Counted from the stretch's first letter, positions 1 through 9,043 are shown. The stretch: DNA of 64,000 bases from Paenibacillus sp. LHD-38 (GCF_031157315.1 NZ_JAVIFU010000031.1:17952-81951), one strand, 5' to 3'. Made by a program: numbers and translations. Notes: generated by a model not told the origin, from the sequence alone.

Positions 1-2
1 GC

Positions 3-1190
3 GTAAAGGCGGGTCAGGATGAAGTGGTTTTCCAGCTTCATAAGCCCCAATCTACCTTTGTTTATAATCTGATCACTACAGGGATTGTTCCTAAGCATGC
101 TTATAGCAGCACTTATGCGGAAAAACCGATCGGGTCCGGACCGTTCACATTCGTACAATGGGATCGGGGACAGCAGCTGATCGTAGAGGTGAATGAAAAT
201 TATTACGGAGCCAAGCCTTCAATCCATAAGCTGACCTTTCTATTCTTGAATGAGGATGCGGCTTTTGCGGCAGCGAAGGCGGGCAGCGTCGATGTGGCCT
301 ACATCCCTTCTGCGTTTAGCCATCAAGAAGTTGCCGGGATGCGCCTCGAAGCAGTCAAGACGGTAGATAATCGGGGAATCGCATTTCCTTACGTGAAGGC
401 GGGCGGCAAAACGGATAAGGGATATGCGATCGGCAATGATGTTACGGCAGATAAAGCGATTCGTGTGGCAATCAACACCGTCATTGACCGTCAGCAGCTG
501 GTCGAGGGCATTTTGGAAGGCTACGGTTCACCGGCTTTCACCGCGAATGACGGTCTGCCTTGGTGGAACGAGGACACTGTAATCAAGGACAACGATGCGG
601 ACGCTGCATCGCAGATTTTAGCCGATGGCGGCTGGGTTGACAGCGATAAGGACGGCATTGTTGAGAAAGGATCGCTTAAGGCGGAGTTTACGCTGCTTTA
701 TCCATCCGGAGATGTTACCCGGCAATCGCTCGCTTTGGCAGCCGCTGATATGGTAAAAAAAGCTGGCATTCAAATCAACGTAGAAGGCAAGAGCTGGGAT
801 GAGATAGAGAAGCTCATGCATTCAAATGCAGTGCTGCTTGGCTGGGGCAGCCATGATCCGCTGGAAATGTTCAATCTTTACAGCAGTGAGTATGGCGGTG
901 TGGATTATTATAATACCGGCTATTACAGCAATCCGGCCGTGGATAAGCTGTTTGAGCAAGCGCTTGATGCCCGTACCGAAGAAGAAGCGCTGTCCTTTTG
1001 GAAGCAAGCGCAATGGGACGGTCAAACAGGGCTGAGCGTACAGGGCGATGCGCCCTGGGCTTGGCTCGTCAATATCGATCATCTTTATTTGGTGAAGGAT
1101 GGGCTAGACATCGGCAAGCAGCGCATTCAGCCGCATGGTCACGGATGGCCGGTTACGGACAACATCGAAAGCTGGAGCTGGACAAAGTAG
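3..1190 (+). CDS. Family-5 ABC transporter substrate-binding protein (nickel/oligopeptide type), 5' partial
   Basis: Extracellular solute-binding protein that captures a peptide, metal or metal-chelate ligand for the permeases downstream. The reading frame is open to the left edge, so the signal peptide and N-terminal lobe lie outside the window; the first in-frame start (GTG at 24) is not the real start. The segment has the family-5 signature GSGPF followed by a conserved N-x-x-Y-Y-G region, and it ends ESWSWTK. It is the first visible gene of a co-directional five-gene set with two permeases and two ATPases, the NikABCDE/OppABCDF/CntABCDF layout. Family membership is clear. The ligand is inferred only from gene order: nickel, a metallophore complex or peptides are all possible. 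Confidence 0.85.
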   Translation, partial: VKAGQDEVVFQLHKPQSTFVYNLITTGIVPKHAYSSTYAEKPIGSGPFTFVQWDRGQQLIVEVNENYYGAKPSIHKLTFLFLNEDAAFAAAKAGSVDVAYIPSAFSHQEVAGMRLEAVKTVDNRGIAFPYVKAGGKTDKGYAIGNDVTADKAIRVAINTVIDRQQLVEGILEGYGSPAFTANDGLPWWNEDTVIKDNDADAASQILADGGWVDSDKDGIVEKGSLKAEFTLLYPSGDVTRQSLALAAADMVKKAGIQINVEGKSWDEIEKLMHSNAVLLGWGSHDPLEMFNLYSSEYGGVDYYNTGYYSNPAVDKLFEQALDARTEEEALSFWKQAQWDGQTGLSVQGDAPWAWLVNIDHLYLVKDGLDIGKQRIQPHGHGWPVTDNIESWSWTK

Positions 1191-1211
1191 AAAGCGGGAA
1201 GAGGTTCTTGC

Positions 1212-2207
1212 ATGTTTCAAGGAATTGCTGTTTTTATAGGTAAAAAAATCATTCGTCTGCTTCTTCTACTGGCCTCGGTCAGCATCATTACCTTTGCGCT
1301 TGTCGCGATGTCGCCCATTGATCCCGTACAATCATACATCGGTGCGGATGTGATGCGTGTCGGAGCGGAGCAGCGGGAAGAGATTGCCGCGTATTGGGGA
1401 CTAGATCGTCCGTTTGCGGAACGATTCTTAAAGTGGGCTTCTGCTTTGCTTCAAGGTGATTTGGGAACCTCGATGATTTACCGAGAGGCCGTGACCAAAG
1501 TTATCGGGGAGCGATTTATGCATTCGGCCTTGCTCATGGCGTTCGCATGGATGCTTTCGGGTGTCATGGGTTTTGCTGCGGGCGTGGTTTCGGCGTTAAA
1601 AAGAGATTCTTGGATCGATCGCATGATCACAAGCTACTGCTATACGCTTGCCTCGACACCGGCCTTTTGGATCGGACTGCTGCTCATGATGGTGTTTGCG
1701 GTTTGGCTCGGCTGGCTGCCTGTAGGGCTCGGCGTGCCGGCAGGGGTGCTGGCAGGAAGCGTCACAGCCGGCGACTATATCCGCCATATGATTTTGCCTG
1801 GCATTACTTTGAGCGTAGTCGGGATTGCGCCGATTGCTTTGCATACGCGGCAGAAGCTGATCGACGTGATGGATAGCGACTATATCTTATTTGCCAAAGC
1901 AAGGGGCGAAAGAGGCGCGGTCTTATTTTTTAGACATAGCCTGCGCAATATTGCGCTGCCTGCGATTACGCTGCAATTCGCTTCATTCGGTGAATTGTTC
2001 GGGGGAGCGGTGCTCGCCGAGCAAGTTTTCTCGTATCCCGGACTTGGGCAAGCCACAGTAGAATCCGGGTTGCGAGGCGATGTGCCGCTTCTTTTGGGGC
2101 TCGTTCTATGCAGTACGTTGTTCGTATTTACGGGAAATGCCTTAGCAGATTACTTTTATCGGATGGTTGATCCGAGGCTGCGGCTAGGGAAGGGGATGCG
2201 GGGATGA
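1212..2207 (+). CDS. ABC transporter permease, NikB/OppB/CntB type
   Basis: Inner-membrane permease of a family-5 importer, 331 residues, the normal length. An N-terminal TM helix (about residues 10-30) is followed by an extracellular segment with the typical Y-W-G-L-D-R-P-F pattern, then five further TM helices. The cytoplasmic EAA-type loop that contacts the ATPase lies near residues 215-235 (D-S-D-Y-I-L-F-A-K-A-R-G). It starts 21 bp after the binding-protein stop, with a purine-rich site (GAAGAGG) before ATG, and overlaps the next gene by 4 bp (ATGA), so the two permeases are probably translationally coupled. The substrate cannot be read from the permease alone. Confidence 0.9.
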   Translation: MFQGIAVFIGKKIIRLLLLLASVSIITFALVAMSPIDPVQSYIGADVMRVGAEQREEIAAYWGLDRPFAERFLKWASALLQGDLGTSMIYREAVTKVIGERFMHSALLMAFAWMLSGVMGFAAGVVSALKRDSWIDRMITSYCYTLASTPAFWIGLLLMMVFAVWLGWLPVGLGVPAGVLAGSVTAGDYIRHMILPGITLSVVGIAPIALHTRQKLIDVMDSDYILFAKARGERGAVLFFRHSLRNIALPAITLQFASFGELFGGAVLAEQVFSYPGLGQATVESGLRGDVPLLLGLVLCSTLFVFTGNALADYFYRMVDPRLRLGKGMRG

Positions 2208-3064
2208 ATCAACCGGCCTCAGTTCAGAAAGAGAAAGAGCGGCGGCGCTGGAACGAACGGCGGCGGACGCTTGTATCCGCGGCAGCTGCGGCAGTCTTGC
2301 TTGCAAGCATTGGAATTGGCAGCTGGCTGCTCGGCGCTTCAGGGCTCTCCGTTCAGCTGGAAAGCCGAAACCTGGCGCCATCTCTATCCCATCTATTCGG
2401 CACGGATTGGCTGGGCAGGGATATGCTCTCGCGAACCGTAAAAGGACTTGCCTTAAGCATTCAGGTTGGTCTGCTTGGTGCGGCATGTAGTGTCGTAATC
2501 GCTGCCATCATGGGGCTTATGGCAGCAACGCTTGGCAAAACCGCTGATCGCATCATTACTTGGCTGATCGATGTTTTCTTAAGCGTTCCTCATCTCGTCA
2601 TGCTCATTTTGATCGCTTTTGTTTGTGGAGGCGGGCTGAAGGGAGTTGCTGTCGGAATTATGCTCACACACTGGCCGAGCCTTGCCCGCATCATTCGCGC
2701 TGAGGCGCTGCAGCTGATGTCCGCGGAATATGTGCTCGCAGCGAGAAAGCTTGGAAGCTCTCGCTATGCCGTTGCGACCCGCCATTTGGCGCCGCATTTG
2801 CTGCCGCAATTGCTTGTGGGGTTCCTGATTCTTTTTCCGCATGCCGTGCTGCATGAAGCGGCCGTAACGTTTCTGGGTCTTGGAATGTCCCCGCATCAGC
2901 CGGCCATTGGCATCATTCTTTCTGAATCGATGCGTTATTTATCGAGCGGCATGTGGTGGCTTGCCGTATTTCCCGGCTTAGGACTGCTGCTCACCGTAAG
3001 AGCATTCGACAAGCTTGGCAATCATCTTCGGCAGCTGGTTGATCCACGCCATACCCATCTTTGA
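2204..3064 (+). CDS. ABC transporter permease, NikC/OppC/CntC type
   Basis: Second permease of the importer, 286 residues. A charged arginine/glutamate-rich N-terminus precedes the first TM helix (about residues 25-45). The OppC-type segment L-F-G-T-D-W-L-G-R-D follows at about residues 64-73, and the EAA loop (A-E-Y-V-L-A-A-R-K-L-G) lies near residue 173. It partners the upstream permease in the usual heterodimeric channel. The ATG lies inside the end of the preceding gene. The ATPase gene follows after 46 bp with a strong AAAGGAGG site, which supports one transcript. Annotation as NikC is by gene order; OppC or CntC are equally possible names. Confidence 0.9.
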   Translation: MNQPASVQKEKERRRWNERRRTLVSAAAAAVLLASIGIGSWLLGASGLSVQLESRNLAPSLSHLFGTDWLGRDMLSRTVKGLALSIQVGLLGAACSVVIAAIMGLMAATLGKTADRIITWLIDVFLSVPHLVMLILIAFVCGGGLKGVAVGIMLTHWPSLARIIRAEALQLMSAEYVLAARKLGSSRYAVATRHLAPHLLPQLLVGFLILFPHAVLHEAAVTFLGLGMSPHQPAIGIILSESMRYLSSGMWWLAVFPGLGLLLTVRAFDKLGNHLRQLVDPRHTHL

Positions 3065-3110
3065 CAGCTAAGCCGATCGTCGTCAATTCAAATAGAAAGG
3101 AGGAAAACCC

Positions 3111-4034
3111 GTGCCGCTGTTAGAGGTAAATAAACTATCGATCTCGTTCATGCAATATACGAAGGGAAGCAGGCAGGAGCCGGTCAATGTCATCGAAGAG
3201 CTGGATTTTGCGATACACGAAGGAGAAATCGTTGCTCTCGTCGGAGCAAGCGGATCGGGTAAAAGCCTGCTCGCGCATGCGATCATGGGTATTCTTCCTC
3301 CAAATGTCGTTATGTCCGGAAGCATCTCATACGGCGGAGCGCCGCTTGACGAAGCAAGGCTAAGACGCTACCGAGGTAAAGAAATCGCCTTTGTTCCGCA
3401 ATCCGTCAGCTATTTGAATCCGCTCATGCGAGTTGGCAAGCAGCTTCGGACGAGGGAGGACGGATTGGAGCAGCATATTGAGCGTAAAAGCTTATTCGAG
3501 CGATTTCATTTGGGGAAGCATGTAGAACGGCTTTTTCCGTTCCAGCTCTCGGGCGGCATGGCCCGCAAGGTGCTTGTATCGACGGCCGCACTTGGCCGTT
3601 CTAGGCTGATTATTGCCGATGAACCGACACCGGGCATGCATCCGGGCGATGTTGAGGAAGCGTTGAAGCAATTCAAGCAGCTGGCAGAGGGAGGCTGCGC
3701 CGTATTGTTGATTACGCATGATATTGAGGCGGCTGTACGTATAGCGGATAAGGTCGCCGTTTTTTATGCGGGCATGTCGGTCGAGCTCGCTCCTGCCAGC
3801 GATTTTGCGGGTAACGGCGAGAGGCTGCGGCATCCATACAGCCAAGCGTTATGGCGCGCGCTGCCGCAAAACGGATTTGTTCCGCTGCCCGGATCGCAGC
3901 CGGCAAGAAGCCTTGGTCAGCAAGGCTGCCACTTTGTTGATCGCTGTCCTTCGGCTGGGGAACAATGCGGGACGATGCGGCCGGAGCCTCGTTCCATCCG
4001 GGGCGGAATCGTGAGGTGCATACATGCAACTTGA
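3111..4034 (+). CDS. ABC transporter ATP-binding protein, NikD/OppD/CntD type
   Basis: Cytoplasmic ATPase of the importer, 307 residues. Walker A is GASGSGKS (about residues 46-53), the Q-loop is in FVPQS, the signature is LSGGM, Walker B is LIIADEP, and the switch histidine is in ITHD. A C-terminal extension carries cysteines in the pattern of the oligopeptide/dipeptide ATPase C-terminal domain (GCHFVDRCP, then C-G-T-M-R-P-E-P). The GTG start at 3111 is chosen because AAAGGAGG sits seven bases upstream. The 3' end overlaps the second ATPase by 11 bp. Signature glycines and catalytic residues are all present, so it should be active. Confidence 0.92.
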   Translation: MPLLEVNKLSISFMQYTKGSRQEPVNVIEELDFAIHEGEIVALVGASGSGKSLLAHAIMGILPPNVVMSGSISYGGAPLDEARLRRYRGKEIAFVPQSVSYLNPLMRVGKQLRTREDGLEQHIERKSLFERFHLGKHVERLFPFQLSGGMARKVLVSTAALGRSRLIIADEPTPGMHPGDVEEALKQFKQLAEGGCAVLLITHDIEAAVRIADKVAVFYAGMSVELAPASDFAGNGERLRHPYSQALWRALPQNGFVPLPGSQPARSLGQQGCHFVDRCPSAGEQCGTMRPEPRSIRGGIVRCIHAT

Positions 4035-4620
4035 GGGCAGGAATCTAGGCTGGCGATACGAGAGCGGTCCATGGCTGTTTACCGACTTTAACATTTCGGT
4101 GCAGCCGGGCGAAACCGTCGGACTTATCGGGCCGAGCGGAAGCGGGAAAACATCATTGGGACGACTGCTCGCAGGTTATGCAAAGCCAATCGCGGGCGAG
4201 GTAATCGTAGCGGGCCGAAACAAACACAATAGCGGTTATGATCCGGTTCAAATGATATTCCAGCATCCGGAGCGCGCGGTCAACCCAAGGTGGCGAATGG
4301 CTAAAACGTTGTCAGAAGGCTGGTCTCCGGATGCTCCGCTGCTTGAGGCGCTAGGGATCAGAGAAGACTTTCTGCAGCGTTATCCGAACGAATTGTCTGG
4401 GGGTGAGCTGCAGCGATGCTGTATAGCCAGGGCGCTGGGGCCGGGCACCAAATTTCTGATCGCGGATGAAATGACGACGATGCTGGATGCGATTACGCAG
4501 GCTCAAATCTGGCATACCGTGCTGGATATCGCAGCGGCCAGGCAAATCGGTTTGCTGGTCATCAGTCATGATCATGCGCTCGTGAACAAAATATGCGACC
4601 GCACAGTTCCATTCGGATAA
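4024..4620 (+). CDS. ABC transporter ATP-binding protein, NikE/OppF/CntF type, short form
   Basis: Second ATPase of the importer. Walker A is GPSGSGKT, the signature LSGGELQR, Walker B FLIADEMT, and the H-loop ISHDHA. At 198 residues it is clearly shorter than the roughly 250 or more residues usual for NikE/OppF. It stops directly after I-C-D-R, where homologues normally continue with a strand ending in a 'GxIVE'-type motif. The nucleotide-binding core is complete, so it may be a naturally short version, or the last strand may have been lost by a small frameshift. A convergent regulator gene lies 40 bp downstream, with no obvious strong terminator between them. Confidence 0.88.
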   Translation: MQLEGRNLGWRYESGPWLFTDFNISVQPGETVGLIGPSGSGKTSLGRLLAGYAKPIAGEVIVAGRNKHNSGYDPVQMIFQHPERAVNPRWRMAKTLSEGWSPDAPLLEALGIREDFLQRYPNELSGGELQRCCIARALGPGTKFLIADEMTTMLDAITQAQIWHTVLDIAAARQIGLLVISHDHALVNKICDRTVPFG

Positions 4621-4659
4621 ATGTCCCGTACCATTTTGCATCAAAATCAAACCGTTTCG

Positions 4660-5505
4660 TTAGTCTTGTTTTTCCATCAGCCGGCGCAGCTTAGACTCGG
4701 TTGAGGACTCAGGCGCCGGCGTATATACGCTGCATCTCAAATCGGAGGGTCCCTGCACTTGAAAAGAAGTCAGATGAAATAACATTTTCCCTACCTTCGC
4801 ATGCCGAAATTCAAGCAGTACATCTGGAGCTGAGCTGACCTGGCTTTGCTCCCAAAGGTACTGAAACTCCGGATGGCTGCCCTTCATTTCCTCAATAAAC
4901 CGCTCATACCAATCATCTTGCACATATTGGCCGTAATAGGCGCGAAAGATAGCCAGATAGCCGCCTACAAAATGCTCCCAATTTCCAGCAAGCCTGCGAA
5001 ACTCTTTGCGCGTGAACAACAGCTGGATCATATTTCGCTGTTCGGCAGGTATTTGTTCGAAATCCATAAACACATGCGAGGCTGCTGCATTCCATCCGAC
5101 AATTTGGCAGCGGCGATCGGATATGATCGTGGGACAAAAACGCAGCTCCTGCAGGATTCGCTTGAGTGATGGCGTAATTTCCGAATGCTCCTCGTCAATC
5201 ATATGATTGATGTGACCGGACCCCAAGGCAAGTGCATATAAATATTTTCGCTCGTCGTCATTCATTTGCAGCGCCGCAGCCACGCAATCGAGAACGGAGC
5301 CGGATACTTTAATATCTCTGCCCTGCTCAAGCCATGTATACCAGGTCGGACTTACACCGGCAAGCTGCGCAACCTCTTCTCTGCGTAAGCCAGGTGTCCT
5401 TCGCCGGGCACCGGGAGGGAATCCCGCGGCTTCGGGAGAGATTTTGGCCCGTTTTGATTTTAAGAATGAAGAGAGAGCCTGTAATCTTGTTTCTTGGTTA
5501 ATCAT
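4660..5505 (-). CDS. XRE-family regulator with MmyB-like ligand-binding domain
   Basis: DNA-binding regulator. The N-terminal helix-turn-helix has the family pattern T-P-G-L-R-R-E-E-V-A-Q-L-A-G-V followed by W-Y-T-W-L-E-Q-G-R (about residues 35-65). A C-terminal PAS-like MmyB ligand-binding domain (about residues 105-260) contains N-M-I-Q-L-L-F and the usual basic, histidine-containing strand. I choose the ATG at 5505 over the in-frame ATG at 5514 because AAAAGGG abuts the upstream ATG but is ideally spaced for 5505. It is divergent from fabF; the 124-bp gap holds repeats that could be its operator. A known MmyB-like protein (MltR of Chloroflexus) was crystallised with a bound fatty acid, so control of the neighbouring fatty-acid gene is a reasonable inference. 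Confidence 0.88.
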   Translation of the reverse strand: MINQETRLQALSSFLKSKRAKISPEAAGFPPGARRRTPGLRREEVAQLAGVSPTWYTWLEQGRDIKVSGSVLDCVAAALQMNDDERKYLYALALGSGHINHMIDEEHSEITPSLKRILQELRFCPTIISDRRCQIVGWNAAASHVFMDFEQIPAEQRNMIQLLFTRKEFRRLAGNWEHFVGGYLAIFRAYYGQYVQDDWYERFIEEMKGSHPEFQYLWEQSQVSSAPDVLLEFRHAKVGKMLFHLTSFQVQGPSDLRCSVYTPAPESSTESKLRRLMEKQD

Positions 5506-5554
5506 TTCTATCATCCCTTTTCTTCCATTATCGTGGTACTCATTATACTATAAT

Positions 5555-5597
5555 AAACTACAACTTGTAATAGGATAACTTCTATGACAAACTACAA
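5555..5597. promoter_or_regulatory. Candidate operator repeats between MmyB-type regulator and fabF
   Basis: AAACTACAA occurs twice in direct orientation, at 5555-5563 and 5589-5597, with starts 34 bp apart. The first copy overlaps an 11-bp palindrome, TACAACTTGTA (5559-5569). The second sits just upstream of the fabF ribosome-binding site. Repeated sites of this kind in a divergent promoter region are expected for an autoregulated regulator. Binding is inference. Confidence 0.45.
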
Positions 5598-5629
5598 TTC
5601 ATAAAGGAGTTTGCGAAGGAGGGTTCACG

Positions 5630-6877
5630 ATGGAACGAGTCGTAATTACAGGGATGGGCGTCATATCGCCGCTTGGGAACAGCGTGGAACAATTTTGGAA
5701 CGGATTAGTAAACGGGAGATCTGGTATATCATCAATCGATTCTTTCGATACCAGTAAGCATAAATCGAAAATCGGAGGCCTTGTGCGGGATTTTGATGCA
5801 GAGGTGCGATTTGGACGGAAGGAAGCCCGCCGCATGGATCGGTTCAGCCAGTTTGCGATTGCGGCGGCGGAACAGGCACTAGAGGATGCATCACTGTCAA
5901 TGGACGATACGGATCGTGAACGCGTAGGCGTTTATGTAGGCTCTGGCATCGGCGGCATTCAAACCTTGCTCGGTCAAGCCGAGGTCCTGCACGAGAGAGG
6001 ACCTGACCGGGTGAGTCCAACCCTTGTCCCGATGATGATCGCAAACATGGCCGCAGCAATGATCAGCATTCGCTTCGGCACGCAGGGTCCTTCTATGTCG
6101 CCTGTTACGGCTTGCTCCATCGGGAATACTGCAATCGGGGAAGCCTGGCGCCTCATACGTTCAGGCAGCGCGGATGTGGTTATCGCAGGTGGCGCGGAAG
6201 CGGCAATTACAGATATATCACTGGCAAGCTTCGGCAACGCTACATCCATTTCGACCCGAAACGAGGAGCCAGAGCAGGCAAGCCGGCCCTTCGATGCCGG
6301 TCGCGACGGCTTTGTGATGGCTGAAGGTGCCGGCATACTTGTGCTGGAGTCTTTATCGCATGCGCAGTGCAGAGGCGCTCGTATTCATGCAGAGGTCATC
6401 GGCTACGGCGCCAGCTCAGATGCTTATCATATGGTAGCCACACATCCGGAGGGCATTGGTGCTTACCAAGCAATGAAGCATGCTTTGCGAGAAGCGGGCC
6501 TAGCGCCTGACCAGATTGATGTGATCAGCGCGCATGCCACCAGCACGGAAATCGGAGACCGCTCGGAGACTGCGGCGATCAAAAAACTGTTCGGCGAGCA
6601 AGCCTATCGCATTCCTGTGACTGCGAACAAGTCGATGACAGGACATATGCTCGGGGCTGCGGGCGGAGTGGAAGCCATCGCTTTAGTGAAGAGCATACAG
6701 GAGGGCGTGATCCCGCCGACCATCAACCTGGAGGAGCCTGATTCCGTTTGCGATCTCGATTACGTGCCAAACGAGGCGCGTAAGGTGGATATTGAAATCG
6801 GGATGTCCAATTCCTTTGGCTTCGGCGGTCATAACGCGGTTATTATTTTGAAGAAATATGCTGCGGATAAAGAGTAA
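5630..6877 (+). CDS. fabF: Beta-ketoacyl-ACP synthase II (FabF-type)
   Basis: Condensing enzyme that extends acyl-ACP with malonyl-ACP in fatty-acid synthesis, 415 residues, full length. The catalytic triad is visible: Cys162 in VTACSIG, His302 in SAHATST and His339 in NKSMTGH, with Lys334 also conserved. The glycine-rich C-terminal loop FGFGGHN is present. ATG is preceded by GAAGGAGG. It stands alone, without acpP, fabD or fabG, so it is probably an accessory copy outside the main fatty-acid operon, or part of a stress or membrane-fluidity response. It is divergent from an MmyB-type regulator and followed by a strong terminator, hence monocistronic. Some polyketide synthases resemble FabF, but no other biosynthetic genes are near. 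Confidence 0.93.
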   Translation: MERVVITGMGVISPLGNSVEQFWNGLVNGRSGISSIDSFDTSKHKSKIGGLVRDFDAEVRFGRKEARRMDRFSQFAIAAAEQALEDASLSMDDTDRERVGVYVGSGIGGIQTLLGQAEVLHERGPDRVSPTLVPMMIANMAAAMISIRFGTQGPSMSPVTACSIGNTAIGEAWRLIRSGSADVVIAGGAEAAITDISLASFGNATSISTRNEEPEQASRPFDAGRDGFVMAEGAGILVLESLSHAQCRGARIHAEVIGYGASSDAYHMVATHPEGIGAYQAMKHALREAGLAPDQIDVISAHATSTEIGDRSETAAIKKLFGEQAYRIPVTANKSMTGHMLGAAGGVEAIALVKSIQEGVIPPTINLEEPDSVCDLDYVPNEARKVDIEIGMSNSFGFGGHNAVIILKKYAADKE

Positions 6878-6905
6878 CGGGTCCAAATATTTTAAGCTAA
6901 AATAG

Positions 6906-6950
6906 CAGATCTTCGCAGGGAGAAGAAGTCCCTCGAAGATCTGTTTTTTT
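6906..6950 (+). terminator. Intrinsic terminator of fabF
   Basis: CAGATCTTCG (6906-6915) pairs with CGAAGATCTG (6934-6943), with an inner GGGA/TCCC extension, followed by seven T residues. Confidence 0.9.
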
Positions 6951-7038
6951 GTGTGCACTTGGAAGACGGATTACAGAATCGTTTCAGTGGCAGTTGCAAT
7001 GGGTAAAAGGGAAGTAACTTAGAGAAGAAGGTGTACGT

Positions 7039-8118
7039 ATGGCCAGGCATAATCGATTTATTAGATGGTGTGTTTCCATCATTTTAATACTGATCATTAT
7101 TTATTTGGGTTCGCGTGTCGATTTTATTTTCAAACCAGTGCTTTCGCTTTTCAGCATGATTATCGTACCGCTTATGTTAGCAGGGTTTTTCTATTACCTG
7201 CTGCGTCCAATCGTAAATCTCATGGAACGCCGCAAGGTCAATCGGACATTCGCCATTCTATTCATTTATTTGGCTTTCACCGCCATCATGGTCGTCTTCA
7301 GCCTTGGCGTTTGGCCATCGCTTCGCACGCAGTTGCTTAATTTGGTCGAAAATGCGCCAACGCTGTTCACTTCCTTAAGCGAGCAGGTGGCAGAGCTTGA
7401 ACATAACGGCTTTATTTCTTCTTTCCTGCCAGAGAATTCAAATCCGCTGTCCAAGCTGACAGAGTATTTGAATAAAGGCTTTACGCTGTTAACGGATTAT
7501 TTCTCCGGCATGCTATCGTTCTTCTCTAATTTTGCGATAGTGCTTATTACCTTCCCGATCCTTTTGTTTTACATGCTGAAGGAAGGAGGGAAGTTCGGAG
7601 AACAAATCGTCAGCTTCATTCCCAAGAGGTTCCGCAAGGACGGAACGGAAGTGATGGAGGATATCGATCATATGCTGAGCAGCTTTATTGTCGGCCGCGT
7701 AATCGTGAATCTGGCGCTTGGCGTTTTCATGTATGTAGGCTTCCTTATCATCGATCTGCCCTATGCGCTTTTGCTGACGGTTGTGGCTGTCATTCTGAAC
7801 TTTATTCCTTTTATCGGTTCATTCCTATCTTCCGTGCCGATCGTAATTATTGGTTTCATCGAATCCCCGACTATCGCCATCTGGTCGATTGTTATCATTA
7901 CGGTAGCCCAGCAGATTCAAGACAACCTCGTTGCGCCTTATGTCTTCGGCAAGCAGCTTGATATCCATCCCATGACGACGATCATTTTAGTGCTGGTGGG
8001 TGGAGACATTGCTGGCATTCTTGGTATTTTGCTGATTATTCCGGTCTACATGATCCTAAAAATTGTATATTGCAGAGTGTATGAGCTTTTTTTTAAACAG
8101 CAATGGGAAAATGCCTGA
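7039..8118 (+). CDS. AI-2E family (YhhT/PerM-type) membrane transporter
   Basis: Polytopic membrane protein of 359 residues, the family's usual length. Hydrophobic segments are at about 11-30, 34-55, 70-95, 155-180, 215-240, 245-275 and 315-345. A soluble loop with amphipathic helices separates TM3 from TM4, and the family-type segments near F-I-P-F-I-G-S-F and the Q-Q-I-Q-D-N-L-V region are present. Members have been linked to autoinducer-2 export (TqsA) and to Na+/H+ antiport; the substrate here is unknown. ATG follows GAAGGTG. It lies downstream of the fabF terminator and appears to be its own transcription unit. Confidence 0.9.
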   Translation: MARHNRFIRWCVSIILILIIIYLGSRVDFIFKPVLSLFSMIIVPLMLAGFFYYLLRPIVNLMERRKVNRTFAILFIYLAFTAIMVVFSLGVWPSLRTQLLNLVENAPTLFTSLSEQVAELEHNGFISSFLPENSNPLSKLTEYLNKGFTLLTDYFSGMLSFFSNFAIVLITFPILLFYMLKEGGKFGEQIVSFIPKRFRKDGTEVMEDIDHMLSSFIVGRVIVNLALGVFMYVGFLIIDLPYALLLTVVAVILNFIPFIGSFLSSVPIVIIGFIESPTIAIWSIVIITVAQQIQDNLVAPYVFGKQLDIHPMTTIILVLVGGDIAGILGILLIIPVYMILKIVYCRVYELFFKQQWENA

Positions 8119-8212
8119 CATAGATCTGACAAAAAGATGCGCATTACAGCTCCATTTGGTATAATGACCTCGGCTAAGGCTAATTTACCGAAAGTACGGT
8201 GGCTTGAATAAT

Positions 8213-9043
8213 ATGGGGATTAACGGATTACAGGGAAAACGAGTCGTCATTGCCGGATCACGGAAAACGGATGAAATGGGCTTGATCATAGAGAAGCAGG
8301 GCGGAGTTCCAATCATTCGCTCATTGCAGGGATTAACGATGTTTGAAGAGGAACAGCTGGAAGAACCGCTGCGCAGGTTCGCAGAGCAGGGATCGGACTG
8401 GGTTATTTTAACGACGGGAATGGGATCGGAAAGCTTAGTCACCGCAGCTGGTAAGCTTGGGATTGGGCAAGATGTGATTGATCGGCTTTCTAATGCAAAG
8501 ATCGCGGCAAGAGGCTACAAAACCTCTGCGTTTTTGAAGCGGAATGAGCTAAAGGCGGTCGTCAGTGATGATGACGGAACAATGCAGGGGCTCATAGAAA
8601 ACCTTGCGTCTTTTGATTTTGAAGGACAGAGCGTATGGATTCAGCTTCATGGAGAACCAGCGCCGGAGCTGGTCCGCTTTCTCGAAAATAAGGGCGCGGC
8701 TCATGTTGAGTCGGTGCTGCCGTATAGACATGTTCCGCCTGCAGATGCTACTTTGGCAATGCTTATGGAGGAGCTAATGGAAGCGGCCGTTGATACGGTT
8801 TGCTTTACAACTGCGGTTCAGGTGCATTATTTGTTCAGACATGCGATCGCGCAAGGCCGCAAGGAGCAGCTCTTAGAATGCTTTGAGCAGCAGGTTGTTG
8901 CTGCGGCGGTAGGTAAAGTAACGGCTGAAGCACTGAAAGAATATGGCGTGACACGAATGGTTGTACCGGAAATCGAAAGAATGGGCGCTTTGATCATCGA
9001 GATTGTCCGTTATTATGAGCGTGAAGATAGCAACGAAGCTTAG
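8213..9043 (+). CDS. Uroporphyrinogen-III synthase-like (HemD-type) protein
   Basis: HemD fold protein of 276 residues. Both lobes are recognisable: an N-terminal G-K-R-V-V-I-A-G-S-R strand and a 'W-V-I-L-T-T-G-M-G' segment, then V-C-F-T-T-A-V-Q-V and V-A-A-A-V-G-K-V-T in the second lobe. HemD enzymes close hydroxymethylbilane to uroporphyrinogen III. The gene stands alone, not in a hem cluster, so it may be a second or specialised copy, and catalytic function is inferred. ATG at 8213 is preferred because GGTGG lies about ten bases upstream; an in-frame TTG at 8204 abuts that site. It is followed by a terminator and then a repeat element. Confidence 0.82.
   Translation: MGINGLQGKRVVIAGSRKTDEMGLIIEKQGGVPIIRSLQGLTMFEEEQLEEPLRRFAEQGSDWVILTTGMGSESLVTAAGKLGIGQDVIDRLSNAKIAARGYKTSAFLKRNELKAVVSDDDGTMQGLIENLASFDFEGQSVWIQLHGEPAPELVRFLENKGAAHVESVLPYRHVPPADATLAMLMEELMEAAVDTVCFTTAVQVHYLFRHAIAQGRKEQLLECFEQQVVAAAVGKVTAEALKEYGVTRMVVPEIERMGALIIEIVRYYEREDSNEA

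Noticed and set aside
8126..8165. SigA promoter before the HemD-like gene (CTGACA and TATAAT)
   Set aside because: The TATAAT at 8160 is good, but the only -35-like hexamer is 28 bp away; too far to call.
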